NCBI GenBank assembly: GCA_964342805.1
Contig: CAYFHQ010000002.1
Location: forward strand, 40,603-104,602
Length of the DNA stretch: 64,000 nt
Direction of reading: 5' to 3'
DNA from: CAYFHQ01 sp964342805
Lineage (GTDB): Bacteria; Bacillota; Clostridia; Peptostreptococcales; Acidaminobacteraceae
Under the pieces are notes generated by a model. That model saw only the letters and a list, made by a program, of their open reading frames with translations. It did no database searches and was not told the origin of the DNA. The translations under genes were made by a program, and so were the position numbers. Shown here one piece after another: positions 41,813-50,171 of the stretch. Position 1 is the stretch's first letter; every line of letters starts with the position of its first letter.

Positions 41813-42961
41813 TTACTTCTTCATGGCATTGTACAAGGCCTGGCTCAAGTAGGCTACACCTCGAATCCCCATATAGGGGGTATGGATAAAGCGGTTCATT
41901 TGACCATGACTGGGATAAGAAACCTGAATTGACTGAACGTCTGCCCCCGATCGTTCCAGCTGCTCAGCCGTCACCTGGTCACCCAAGAGCATGTCATAGG
42001 TGTCAGGGGCATGGTCACTTTCAACCACATCAAAGCCCAAGTCCGTCAGGTAGCCTGCCAGACCAGGAACCGACCCCATAAAATCCTTTAACCAGATGCG
42101 CCTTACCCCACCTTGTTTGAGCCGGCGGGAAATAGCGGATTCTGCATACTGGGCCAGCTGGTTGTCGGTGGCATCCCCGTCTAAGAGTAGGGTGTCCAAG
42201 GCCTGAGCCAAATCCTCTAGGAGCTGTTCTGTCTGCTCCAGACCATAAGGACGACCCATGACATAGGGCACACCATACTTCTTTTTCATGAGTTTAGCCG
42301 CAGGCTCCACGGAGGGGTGGAGGACCACGTTGACCGCAGCTTGGGCAGAGGTCTCAACGGCTTCGATAGTGGTGTCCATGGTGAAGCTGGTAATCAAGTT
42401 CAAGTTCAGTCGCTCAGCCAGCATCCTCTTGATTTCCTGGTGGTCACTCCGCCAGTTGTAGTCACACACGTTGAGGCCCATGAGGTTGTAAGTCAGGGGC
42501 TTTGTTTCCTTTGCAGGCTGAACCACTTCTTTTACTAAGAGTTTGGTAATATTGGCAATCCCCTTACGGTGGGAAGAAGTGAAGTCACAATCCGGCAGGG
42601 CGATCAACTTGGCCTGGACCTCCTCCTGCAAGCCAAAGATCACAGAGGTAAGGTCAATGCCAATAATAGCCGAAATGCTGGACCCAGACAGGAAAATGTA
42701 CTTGGGCTTGTACTTGGCGTCAATCTCCTTCACCGCATTGACTAGCCGAGTTTCCTCTCCAAAGGTAATGTCGGACTCGTCCATATGAGTCGTATAGGTA
42801 TGGCCGTGCATGTCGCAGTCGAACTGCATGAAACCTTCAATGGCAAAGTGGGTGGTCCCTGCGGGTCCAAACTCAATGATGAAGGCGTCTTCCACGCCTG
42901 ACAGGGCCCAAAGGGCGCCCATTCGGTCCGACGGTGTTGGAAATCCTCTATACAGACGCAT
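41813..42961 (-). CDS. Nitrogenase-like component 1, beta-type subunit lacking cluster cysteines
   Basis: The 382-residue protein has the NifK/NifN/BchB-like fold pattern: YRGFPTPSDRMGALWALSG at the N-terminus, SDITFGEETRLVNAV near 80, and VNVVLHPSVEPAAKLMKKKYGVPYV near 212. None of the three positions that hold cluster-ligating cysteines in nitrogenase relatives has Cys (PSDRMG, FGPAGT, FLSGSS). In my manual alignment residue 36, the Asp ligand of BchB, is Thr. It presumably pairs with the upstream subunit. GGGAGGGGG precedes ATG 42961, which overlaps that gene by 14 bases. Substrate unknown. Confidence 0.8.
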   Translation of the reverse strand: MRLYRGFPTPSDRMGALWALSGVEDAFIIEFGPAGTTHFAIEGFMQFDCDMHGHTYTTHMDESDITFGEETRLVNAVKEIDAKYKPKYIFLSGSSISAIIGIDLTSVIFGLQEEVQAKLIALPDCDFTSSHRKGIANITKLLVKEVVQPAKETKPLTYNLMGLNVCDYNWRSDHQEIKRMLAERLNLNLITSFTMDTTIEAVETSAQAAVNVVLHPSVEPAAKLMKKKYGVPYVMGRPYGLEQTEQLLEDLAQALDTLLLDGDATDNQLAQYAESAISRRLKQGGVRRIWLKDFMGSVPGLAGYLTDLGFDVVESDHAPDTYDMLLGDQVTAEQLERSGADVQSIQVSYPSHGQMNRFIHTPYMGIRGVAYLSQALYNAMKK

Positions 42962-44408
42962 GTTTGCCCCCTCCCATCATGGCCATGGCAGCGCCAGGCT
43001 GGTCTTTCATTTTCAATATGGCCTTGGCCATCTTTTCCGGTATGTCGTCCATGGCATTAATCATCATCTTCATGGGTTTTGGAATATGCTTCATGTTTTT
43101 CACCTTGTCCTTGACCTGGGTTGTTAAGTACACAGAACCGGGAGCCCCCATAAGGGCCCGCATACCCCGGCCTTCCTTGATCTGGGTCAGGAGCTCAGAT
43201 ATCCGCTCGTAGCCCACCCGCTTGCTGGCCACGTCGGAAACCACCTGCTTGACCCCGTGTTGCTTGAGGACACCTGGGTTTTCATGGCCGAAGTAGTAAG
43301 TAGGTTTCTTAAGACCATAAACCTCCCGTAGGGGGGCTATGTTGGCCATGCGAACTGCATGGGGGTCCACATCATGGGACAGGATCTTCTGGATCTTGTA
43401 CATGTCTCCCGCATAGAGTTCCCGAACCTGAAGGACTTCAGGTTGAACCCCAAGGCTAAGCATAAACTGGGTAAAGTCAAAGACGTTCCATGGGGTGTTT
43501 CCATAGATAAAGGTCGACCCTTCAATTTCTTCTTTCAAAGTGGCACACTGGTCAGCCGTAGACTGGGCCTTGGTATAGAGGTCAGCACCAAAAGCAATAC
43601 CCAAGTGGTCTTCAATTTCCCTGTAGGCAGCCGTCACAGAGTCAATGACCAAGCTATCGGTAAAGTCCACATAGGGAATACCAAAGGTCTTTTCCATTTC
43701 CTTGGCCAGTCCCAGGGCTGTGGACTCCACCACAATGTTGAGGCTAGCTGCAGGCGCTTTTCGAATGGCTTCAACCGTAGAGTCGGAAGGCAGGGTCAGG
43801 TGAAGATGCGCTCCAGCCCCATTCAAGGCCTGGGCCAACTCCGTTTTTTCAATGCCCACGTACTTAAAACCGAGGATGTTGACTGCCTTGTCCAGCTTGG
43901 TCTGGTCCTCCATAAGGAGGCTGAACTGTTCAAATGTCTTTTCAATACCATCAATATGGCTGTTGCATTTGAAATGTTCGGTCTTGGCCACCAACAAGGT
44001 GGTGTCTACTTCATTGCGCAGGCTATAGAGGACCGAAGCCACGTCTTCACCAATCAATTCCACCACACAGGTGGTAATGACCAGGAGGGCTTCCGGTTTT
44101 TCTTCCCGGTCGATCTCCAGGATAATGTCCCGCAGACCGTCTTCACATCCAAAGGTAATGTCGTGTTGTTCCATGACTGCGGAGTAGACCTTATCCCTGC
44201 CATTTTGGCGGAGCATGGCAAAGTCCTTGCCATAGTAGGTGCACTCCTCGGTTCCAATGACCAGGACAGCCAAGTCTTTTACATAAGACGCGGTCATGAT
44301 GGCCCCAAAGAGGGGGCAGTGGGGCCCAGGGAATTGGGCGTGGCTCAGGGCCTTGATATCCTTGTCTGATTGCACTTGGCTCAGACGATTCATATTTGAA
44401 AGTGGCAT
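42948..44408 (-). CDS. Nitrogenase-like component 1, alpha-type subunit with three cluster cysteines
   Basis: The 486-residue protein belongs to the NifD/NifE/BchN superfamily. It keeps Cys31 (FPGPHCPLFGA), Cys56 (GTEECTYYG) and Cys114 (ITTCVVELIGEDV), the three P-cluster-type ligands, plus an extra Cys88 (ITFGCEDGL). LNIVVESTALGLAKEME and FGIPYVDF near 240-265 are also typical. It would bind an Fe-S cluster and take electrons from the NifH-like protein. ATG 44408 shares one base with the ATPase stop. A Met-rich C-terminal tail (~455-486) is unusual. The 486-aa length suits a catalytic rather than scaffold role, but that is inference. Confidence 0.85.
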   Translation of the reverse strand: MPLSNMNRLSQVQSDKDIKALSHAQFPGPHCPLFGAIMTASYVKDLAVLVIGTEECTYYGKDFAMLRQNGRDKVYSAVMEQHDITFGCEDGLRDIILEIDREEKPEALLVITTCVVELIGEDVASVLYSLRNEVDTTLLVAKTEHFKCNSHIDGIEKTFEQFSLLMEDQTKLDKAVNILGFKYVGIEKTELAQALNGAGAHLHLTLPSDSTVEAIRKAPAASLNIVVESTALGLAKEMEKTFGIPYVDFTDSLVIDSVTAAYREIEDHLGIAFGADLYTKAQSTADQCATLKEEIEGSTFIYGNTPWNVFDFTQFMLSLGVQPEVLQVRELYAGDMYKIQKILSHDVDPHAVRMANIAPLREVYGLKKPTYYFGHENPGVLKQHGVKQVVSDVASKRVGYERISELLTQIKEGRGMRALMGAPGSVYLTTQVKDKVKNMKHIPKPMKMMINAMDDIPEKMAKAILKMKDQPGAAMAMMGGGKHASV

Positions 44409-45199
44409 TAGGCATGCTCCTTCTTCTTTACTCGTAGGGGACGGATGTGCATACATCCGGTTTGGTTACATAGCTCCACATCCGCATGGACCTGGTAGAC
44501 CTCTTCGATAATTCGGGGGCAAATGACCTGGTTGGGACAGCCCACTTCAATGATCTGGCCGTCCTTCATGACGCAAACCCGGTCAGAATACTGGCAGGCC
44601 TGGTTGAGGTCGTGGAGGACCATAATGACGGTCAAGCCCAGGGTTTCATTCAGGGACTTAACGATGTCCAGGATTTCCAGCTGGTGGCAGATATCCAGGA
44701 AGGTAGTGGGTTCATCCAGCAAGAGGACCTTGGGTCGCTGGGCCAGGGCCATGCCAATCCAGGCCCTTTGTCGCTCGCCACCGGACAACATGGCCACAGG
44801 CCGGTCACGGTAGGCCTCAAGCCCCAGCTTGTCGATGACATGGTCAATGATTTGTTGGTCTTCCTTGCCTACTCTTTCAAACCATGAGAGGTGGGGGGTA
44901 CGACCATAACGAATGAGGTCTTCCACCGTGAAATCGGCGGGGGCATGGTGGTGTTGGGACAGGGTGGCCACCGTTCTAGAAAACTCCTTGGCAGAGTAGG
45001 TATGGAGGGCCTTGCCGTCTATGGTGATGTCACCACCTGAGGGATTGAGTAACTTGGCAATTTGCTTTAAGACCGTAGACTTGCCAGACCCATTGGGACC
45101 AACAATAGTCAAAACCTCGCCTTCTTTTACATGGAGGGATAGCTCCCTTAACAGGAGTTTTTCTGTATATCCGAAGTCAATATTTCTAACGTGAATCAC
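44408..45199 (-). CDS. ABC transporter ATPase (iron-siderophore/haem type)
   Basis: The 263-residue protein is an FepC/FhuC/HmuV-type ATPase with Walker A VGPNGSGKST near residue 33, the Q-loop in LSQHHHAPAD, the signature LSGGERQRAWIG near 138 and Walker B VLLLDEPTTFLD near 158. It powers uptake through the adjacent FecCD permease. Start is GTG 45199, four bases inside the permease gene and behind AAGGAG. Its C-terminus has cysteines and histidines (VELCNQTGCMHIRP) not needed for ATPase function. Confidence 0.9.
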   Translation of the reverse strand: MIHVRNIDFGYTEKLLLRELSLHVKEGEVLTIVGPNGSGKSTVLKQIAKLLNPSGGDITIDGKALHTYSAKEFSRTVATLSQHHHAPADFTVEDLIRYGRTPHLSWFERVGKEDQQIIDHVIDKLGLEAYRDRPVAMLSGGERQRAWIGMALAQRPKVLLLDEPTTFLDICHQLEILDIVKSLNETLGLTVIMVLHDLNQACQYSDRVCVMKDGQIIEVGCPNQVICPRIIEEVYQVHADVELCNQTGCMHIRPLRVKKKEHA

Positions 45200-46191
45200 A
45201 TGCGTTCTCCTTTCCGAAGGAGGTAGAGGAAGAAGGGTCCGCCCAGCATGGCCATCATGGTGCCCACGGGGAGTTCCACAGGGGCAGCGATGGTCCGGGC
45301 CAGGGTGTCTGCACCCACCAGGGTGGCTGCGCCCAGCAACATACTGGTGGGGAGGAGCTTCTTATAGTCCGACCCAAAGAGGAGCCGGCAGATATGGGGA
45401 ACAACCAGGCCAACAAAGCCAATAATGCCCACGGCGGCCACACTGGCGCCTGCCAGGAGGACGGCCACGGCGGATATGATGATCCGGGTCCTATTGACGT
45501 TAAAACCAAGGTTTTGGGCAGCGTCGTCACCCAGGAGCAAGATATTAGCAGGCCGGATTAGGAAGAGGGCCAAGACCAGTCCTACCAGAGAGTAGGGAAC
45601 CAAGACCGAAACGTCCTGCCAGGAGGCCCTGGCAATGGACCCGTTGGTCCACAGGAGTACCCCTTGGATTTTGTCTGAGTTGAGGATGGACAGGAGGCCT
45701 GTCGCTCCGCCCAGGACCGCATTGAGGGCCACACCGGCCAATACAATGCGCAGGGGCTGAATACCGTTTTTCCAGGCCAGGGCATAAACAAAGGCACAGG
45801 CCAGGGCACCCCCCATAAAGGCGGCCAGGGGTACCATATGGACATAGGCTGGAAAGAGCAACATGATGGTGATGGCGCACAGGCTGGCACCAGCAGAGAC
45901 GCCGGTAATACCTGGGTCAGCCAGAGGATTGCGCATGACCGACTGGAGGAGGCCACCACTGGCGGCTAGATTGGCTCCCACAAAGGCTGCAATAATCAAA
46001 CGGGGAATACGAATATCCATCAAAATGGCTTTGGTCACCGTATACTCCGGTGACCAAAGACTTGAGAGAATGTCCCCTGCGGGAATGTGTACACTGCCGG
46101 ACGTAAGCCCCAGCAAGAGCATTCCCAATAAAACGCCAATGAGAGAGAGAAGTTTTATTGGAAGTTGGACGTGTCGCATTTTACTGACCAT
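45196..46191 (-). CDS. ABC transporter permease, FecCD family (haem/siderophore import)
   Basis: The 331-residue membrane protein has about ten transmembrane helices and FecCD landmarks: IRIPRLIIAAFVGANLAASG near 61, the coupling region RNPLADPGITGVSAGA near 87, and GFVGLVVPHICRLLFG near 270. It dimerises to form the import channel for the IsdE-like lipoprotein's cargo. The start overlaps the lipoprotein gene by 11 bases; ATG 46191 or 46179 are both possible. Confidence 0.9.
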   Translation of the reverse strand: MVSKMRHVQLPIKLLSLIGVLLGMLLLGLTSGSVHIPAGDILSSLWSPEYTVTKAILMDIRIPRLIIAAFVGANLAASGGLLQSVMRNPLADPGITGVSAGASLCAITIMLLFPAYVHMVPLAAFMGGALACAFVYALAWKNGIQPLRIVLAGVALNAVLGGATGLLSILNSDKIQGVLLWTNGSIARASWQDVSVLVPYSLVGLVLALFLIRPANILLLGDDAAQNLGFNVNRTRIIISAVAVLLAGASVAAVGIIGFVGLVVPHICRLLFGSDYKKLLPTSMLLGAATLVGADTLARTIAAPVELPVGTMMAMLGGPFFLYLLRKGERM

Positions 46192-47230
46192 AGACCATTT
46201 CTGCCAGTTTCTTCATGGCTTCTGCGCCACGGATGTTGGCAACAACACCGAAGTAATGGGGGTCAAGGTCATAAACTTGGTTGGTCTTAACAGCTTCCAT
46301 GGCCTGCCAGATTGGGTTTTCAGAAAACTCTTTATCGAACATTTTTTTACTGGTTTCAGGGTCAGCGTGGGTGAGACGAAGGATGACGTCTGGATTCATT
46401 TTTAAGGCAGCTTCGTTGGAGAAGGGCATGAAAGGAGCAGGCATTTTGCTTGCGTCTGTTACATTGTCCATACCGATCTTTTGGGCCAGGTCACCTACGA
46501 AGGAGTAGTCCGTTGCCAGCATGAAGGACTCGGGTGTTCCGAAAATTACCATGACTGTTTTCTTTTCCTGGCCGTCCGCAAGGGCCTTGGCTTCGTCTTC
46601 AAGCTTCTTCATATTGTCTAGCATTTTTTGTGCTTGTTCTTGTTTTTCAAAAGCCTGGCCAAGGGACCCAATGGAGGCCTTGATATCAGCATAGCTGCTG
46701 GTCTTTAGGAAGGCGCCGCCAATGTTCTTTTCCTCCAGTTGGCCCATCATATCCCCTGCAAATGAAGCGTCGCTGATAAACACATCCAGGTCAAGGGACT
46801 TTAGAATTTCAAAGTCAGGACGCATGCTCATGCCTACCCGTGTGGCCTGGTCATACCGAGCGGGAACCGAGTAACTCTTGGATGAGGGTACACCCACCAG
46901 GTCAATCTCCAGGGCGTCAAAGAGTTCACTTAGGCCCACAGTACCTACAGCAACCCGCTGAGGAACTTGGTCAAAGGCCAGTTCTGGAATTTCAACAGCC
47001 GCTGGTCGGACACCGCCGTGACCTGACGTGGAATCAGGTTTCTTGGCTTCTTCTGATTTTGTCTCTTCAGCGGGTGCTTCCTCTACAGGTGCCGCTTCTT
47101 CAGCGGGTGTAGCAGGAGCAGGGCTTTCTGTCGTGTCCGCTGCGGGCGCATCGGCTACAGGGGCTGAACTACAGCCCACGGCCAGGGCCAACACTAGGAT
47201 TAGCATGAATGGGATGAGTAATTTACGCAA
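46181..47230 (-). CDS. IsdE-like haem-binding lipoprotein of the ABC importer
   Basis: The protein (349 residues from TTG 47230, behind GAGGAGG) is a class III substrate-binding lipoprotein with lipobox LAVGC (Cys20) and a Pro/Ala/Glu-rich linker ending GHGG. Its binding domain parallels S. aureus IsdE: DLVGVPSS, VGMSMRPDFEILKSL, then DVILRLTHADPE, KMFDKEF and VYDLD. The two haem axial ligands of IsdE (Met78, His229) correspond to Met136 and His288. Haem, or a similar metallotetrapyrrole, is thus the likely cargo. It lies between the NifH-like and permease genes, overlapping both. Confidence 0.85.
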   Translation of the reverse strand: MRKLLIPFMLILVLALAVGCSSAPVADAPAADTTESPAPATPAEEAAPVEEAPAEETKSEEAKKPDSTSGHGGVRPAAVEIPELAFDQVPQRVAVGTVGLSELFDALEIDLVGVPSSKSYSVPARYDQATRVGMSMRPDFEILKSLDLDVFISDASFAGDMMGQLEEKNIGGAFLKTSSYADIKASIGSLGQAFEKQEQAQKMLDNMKKLEDEAKALADGQEKKTVMVIFGTPESFMLATDYSFVGDLAQKIGMDNVTDASKMPAPFMPFSNEAALKMNPDVILRLTHADPETSKKMFDKEFSENPIWQAMEAVKTNQVYDLDPHYFGVVANIRGAEAMKKLAEMVYGQ

Positions 47231-48005
47231 TGTTTTCCTCCTCAAGGTCGCTTTTGTTTTTTGTTTTCATTATGACTTTTGCCAGCTGGTGATAAACTGC
47301 CGTGATTTCTGCGTCTGGAAAGGCTTCAACAGCTGTTTTTCCAAGGTGTTCAGCAGACTGAATGGTCTTGTCTCTTGGAATATACTGAACAACTTGTGTA
47401 CCGATTTCCTCACAAAGTTGGGCCACCAGTTCTTGCTCCCGGTCAATGTTTTTGGCATTGAGAATGAGGCCACCCATTTTGGCATAGGCTCGGGTGGAGA
47501 ACTGGTCCACAGCCCTGGCAATATTGCTGGCCGCATACATGGACATCATTTCCCCGCTGGTTACGACAAAGACTTCGTCGGAATAACCGTTTCGCAGGGG
47601 CATGGCGAAACCGCCACAGACCACGTCGCCCAGGACGTCGTAGAGGACAATGTCCGGCTCATAAATATCGTAGGCGTCCAGTTCCTCTAGTTTTTCGAAG
47701 GCGGTGATAATGCCCCGACCGGCGCATCCGATACCCGGTGTAGGGCCACCGGCCTCCACGCAGAGGACACCGCCGTCACCCACGTGGACAATGTCTTCTA
47801 GAGTCGTTGCGTCTCTCTTTTCTTTTAAGGTGTCTAAGATTGTGGGGACCACATGGCCACCCACTAGGTTTTTGGTGGAGTCCGCCTTGGGGTCACAACC
47901 GATTTGCATGACCTTGAGGCCTTGGGCGGCCAGGGCCCGGCTAAGGTTAGACACCGTGGTGGACTTACCAATACCACCTTTTCCGTATATGGCTACTTTT
48001 CTCAT
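47223..48005 (-). CDS. NifH-like iron protein (nitrogenase-like reductase)
   Basis: The 260-residue protein is a NifH/BchL/CfbC-family ATPase that passes single electrons to the component-1 pair. It has P-loop YGKGGIGKST (residues 7-16), CDPKADST (switch region) and the two cysteines of the dimer-bridging [4Fe-4S] cluster, Cys94 (GPTPGIGCAGRG) and Cys130 (DVVCGGFAMP). ATG 48005 shares one base with the flavodoxin stop, so reductase and electron donor are co-translated. No other nif genes (nifB, nifE/N scaffold, nifV) are present. Confidence 0.92.
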   Translation of the reverse strand: MRKVAIYGKGGIGKSTTVSNLSRALAAQGLKVMQIGCDPKADSTKNLVGGHVVPTILDTLKEKRDATTLEDIVHVGDGGVLCVEAGGPTPGIGCAGRGIITAFEKLEELDAYDIYEPDIVLYDVLGDVVCGGFAMPLRNGYSDEVFVVTSGEMMSMYAASNIARAVDQFSTRAYAKMGGLILNAKNIDREQELVAQLCEEIGTQVVQYIPRDKTIQSAEHLGKTAVEAFPDAEITAVYHQLAKVIMKTKNKSDLEEENIA

Positions 48006-48514
48006 TACTTGCTCCACTCTGAAATGGACTTATCTAAGTGCGTCCATGCGTCTTCTATGTCGTCTTGGTTGGGTCGGCCCATGTTGCGGTCATACCGCGC
48101 CTTCTTTTTCGGGGTAAGGGCGTGAGGGTTGTCCTCTGGTAGGGTAGCCATCCATTCAATAAAGGAAGGAGCCAAACTGCCCTGGACCATTTGTGAGCCT
48201 ATGAGCTTTGCTTGTGTGCTGGCTTCTGCAATGTGTTCAAGGCACTTGGCACTGTGGTCAGAATCCTTGTCAGCTGCCAGGGTGGCGACCATATAGAGGG
48301 GCTTGCCGTCAAACAAGGAAAGCTTGTCCAGGACAGCCCCGTTGGGCTTGGCCTTGTCAATCCAAGAACCTACTACATAGAGGTCTGCTTGAGGTAAGTG
48401 GGCCATGGTTTCAATGGCCACAGCTTCAACTGCAGGGTTCATTTTGCTGGCCAATCCTTCAACCAGTCGTTTGGTGTTTCCCGATTTACTGGAGTATAAA
48501 AACTGTATTTTCAT
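48005..48514 (-). CDS. Flavodoxin-family protein
   Basis: The 169-residue protein has the FMN-phosphate loop SSKSGNTKRL at residues 8-17, then VVGSWIDKAKPNG near 54 and a C-terminal extension. Flavodoxins replace ferredoxin during iron shortage; here it probably feeds electrons to the NifH-like protein. ATG 48514 follows AAAAGGAGATG; the longer frame upstream has no start signal. It is the first gene of the operon, 25 bases after a Fur-box-like sequence. Confidence 0.85.
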   Translation of the reverse strand: MKIQFLYSSKSGNTKRLVEGLASKMNPAVEAVAIETMAHLPQADLYVVGSWIDKAKPNGAVLDKLSLFDGKPLYMVATLAADKDSDHSAKCLEHIAEASTQAKLIGSQMVQGSLAPSFIEWMATLPEDNPHALTPKKKARYDRNMGRPNQDDIEDAWTHLDKSISEWSK

Positions 48515-48539
48515 AAAAACATCTCCTTTTCGACTACAA

Positions 48540-48554
48540 TGATAATGGTTATCA
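48540..48554. promoter_or_regulatory. Fur-box-like site before the flavodoxin operon
   Basis: TGATAATGGTTATCA matches the 7-1-7 Fur consensus TGATAATNATTATCA with one mismatch and lies 26 bases upstream of the flavodoxin ATG on the minus strand. Confidence 0.75.
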
Positions 48555-48628
48555 CAGAGTAAATATTTTAAGATTCTCAGGAATGTTTCAAATTTCACAG
48601 GAAGTCTGATAGAATGGGTGATATATTT

Positions 48629-48649
48629 TGATAATCATTCTCATATAAT
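48629..48649 (+). promoter_or_regulatory. Fur-box-like site with -10 box before the AraC gene
   Basis: TGATAATCATTCTCA (48629-48643) matches the 7-1-7 Fur consensus TGATAATNATTATCA with one mismatch and directly abuts TATAAT (48644-48649). Fur bound there would block RNA polymerase. No good -35 box is seen. Confidence 0.7.
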
Positions 48650-48738
48650 GAGTTTGGAAGCTGGCCTTTCCTAAAATCCAGTTTAGTGGAGAGTACAAGG
48701 AAGGGCTGCATGAACCCTTAGGAAACCATCAACCGACC

Positions 48739-50013
48739 ATGGAGAAAGCAATGTACATATTTCTGAAAGCAGACGGCACCCGGATCGACGCCCACTTGGA
48801 CCATGTCCTCAAAAGTTACCGCCACTCGTCCATGATCCCCCTACTGGCAATAGAGACCAGCGGAGACCTCAACCGGGTAAGCCTTCGGGATGATCCCAGA
48901 CCTTTCCTCAGGGAAGTGGCCAGTGAGTTGGCAAAAAAAATGAAGGCCCTCTTGGCTGCCAGAACCTTTGACCACCAGGACACCTTTTTGTTGGAAATCT
49001 TTGACCAGCTCTATGTCATTGCTGTTCCGGTTTATGTGGAGGACCAAGTGGACCTCTTTCTGTCAACGGTGCCCTTCTTTATGGACGACATGACGCCAGC
49101 AGCCCTGAAAAAAATCCAGAAAACCCTGGCCGACCACAAGGAACTCCCTGTGGCCTATGAAGACCTTAAGGCCTGTCCCGTCATCGGTGTAGAACGACAG
49201 CCCTACCTGGGTCAGTTAATTTTCCGGGTCATGTCGGAGGGCATATACATAGGCAAGCAGCATTTTAAACCCAAGCAAAAAATGCAAATGACCAAGTGGG
49301 GCAAGGACATTCCCTTGGAAGCCTTCCAGCAGAACACCAAGTTCATTAATGGACCCCTAGTCCGCCAGTTGGCCAATTTACTGGCCCTAAAGCAGATTGA
49401 AAAGGCGGTTGAAACCTATGAAGCCATGGATGGCTTTCGGGAGGTCCAGCAGAATGGCATGTGCCCCTTCCAATTTAAGAAGTACCAGTTGATCTCCATG
49501 GGGGCCCTCCTGTGCGAGTCCCTCAGTGCAACCTATCCAGACCAACAAGTTCGCTTTAGCACAGTCCTCCAACTGTGTGTCCATAAGATCCACAGGGCGT
49601 CTGGCTTTGGAGACCTCCTCCAAGGGGGGGCGGAGATCATCAGGACCTTTGGAGACCAAGTGGAGGTGTCAACATCCGGCCAATACTCCGAAGGGATCAG
49701 GGGGGCCATTCAATACATAGAAGACCACTTTGGTGAAAACATCGACCTGTCCCAGGTGGCCGACCAAATCCCCATGAACCGCAACTACCTGTCCACCCAG
49801 TTTAAAAAAGAAGTGGGCAAGTCCTTCACCGACTACCTCAACAACTTCCGGGTCAAGCAGGCCCAGCTCCTCATTAAAGGAACCGATGCGTCTCTGACAG
49901 ACATCGCCCACAAGGCGGGTTTTGGGTCGTCTTCCTACTTCACCACGGTTTTTAAGAAGCATACGGGCCATACGCCCAGTGGCTATGCTAGGCGGTTTCG
50001 GAATGTGACTTGA
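48739..50013 (+). CDS. AraC-family transcriptional regulator
   Basis: The 424-residue protein has a C-terminal AraC DNA-binding domain at ~322-420 (two HTH units: IDLSQVADQIPMNRNYLSTQFKK and LTDIAHKAGFGSSSYFTTVFKKHTG). A long N-terminal region (~1-315) has no family I recognise. It is divergent from the nitrogenase-like operon and appears Fur-controlled, so it probably activates that operon when its cargo or cofactor is available. ATG 48739 has a poor ribosome site; ATG 48751 is an alternative. A hairpin (AAGGG/CCCTT, ~48700-48719) precedes it. Confidence 0.85.
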   Translation: MEKAMYIFLKADGTRIDAHLDHVLKSYRHSSMIPLLAIETSGDLNRVSLRDDPRPFLREVASELAKKMKALLAARTFDHQDTFLLEIFDQLYVIAVPVYVEDQVDLFLSTVPFFMDDMTPAALKKIQKTLADHKELPVAYEDLKACPVIGVERQPYLGQLIFRVMSEGIYIGKQHFKPKQKMQMTKWGKDIPLEAFQQNTKFINGPLVRQLANLLALKQIEKAVETYEAMDGFREVQQNGMCPFQFKKYQLISMGALLCESLSATYPDQQVRFSTVLQLCVHKIHRASGFGDLLQGGAEIIRTFGDQVEVSTSGQYSEGIRGAIQYIEDHFGENIDLSQVADQIPMNRNYLSTQFKKEVGKSFTDYLNNFRVKQAQLLIKGTDASLTDIAHKAGFGSSSYFTTVFKKHTGHTPSGYARRFRNVT

Positions 50014-50080
50014 TCGTCAGACATCAGTATAGCCTGGCCACCGAATCCGCCACCGTCAGGAGACACATCAAATTAACTAA

Positions 50081-50121
50081 AAAACACCGACTCAGATGTA
50101 TTGGTCTGAATCGGTGTTTTT
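50081..50121 (+). terminator. Terminator of the AraC gene
   Basis: A 15-bp stem with one mismatch (AAAACACCGA-C-TCAGA with TCTGA-A-TCGGTGTTTT) is followed by TCG. The A-tract also suits the convergent minus-strand gene. Confidence 0.8.
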
Positions 50122-50171
50122 CGTTAAGGTGCCTAGCCTGTGTGGCACAGGTTTTAGGCAACAAGACAAAC

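Noticed and set aside
43359..44369. 336-residue plus-strand frame opposite the nitrogenase-like gene
   Set aside because: Antisense shadow of a conserved coding region; no domain and no ribosome site.
41813..48005. A nitrogen-fixation (nifHDK) operon
   Set aside because: No nifB, nifE/N scaffold, nifV or Mo-transport genes; the beta-type subunit lacks all cluster cysteines; the operon carries a haem-type importer and a Fur box instead.
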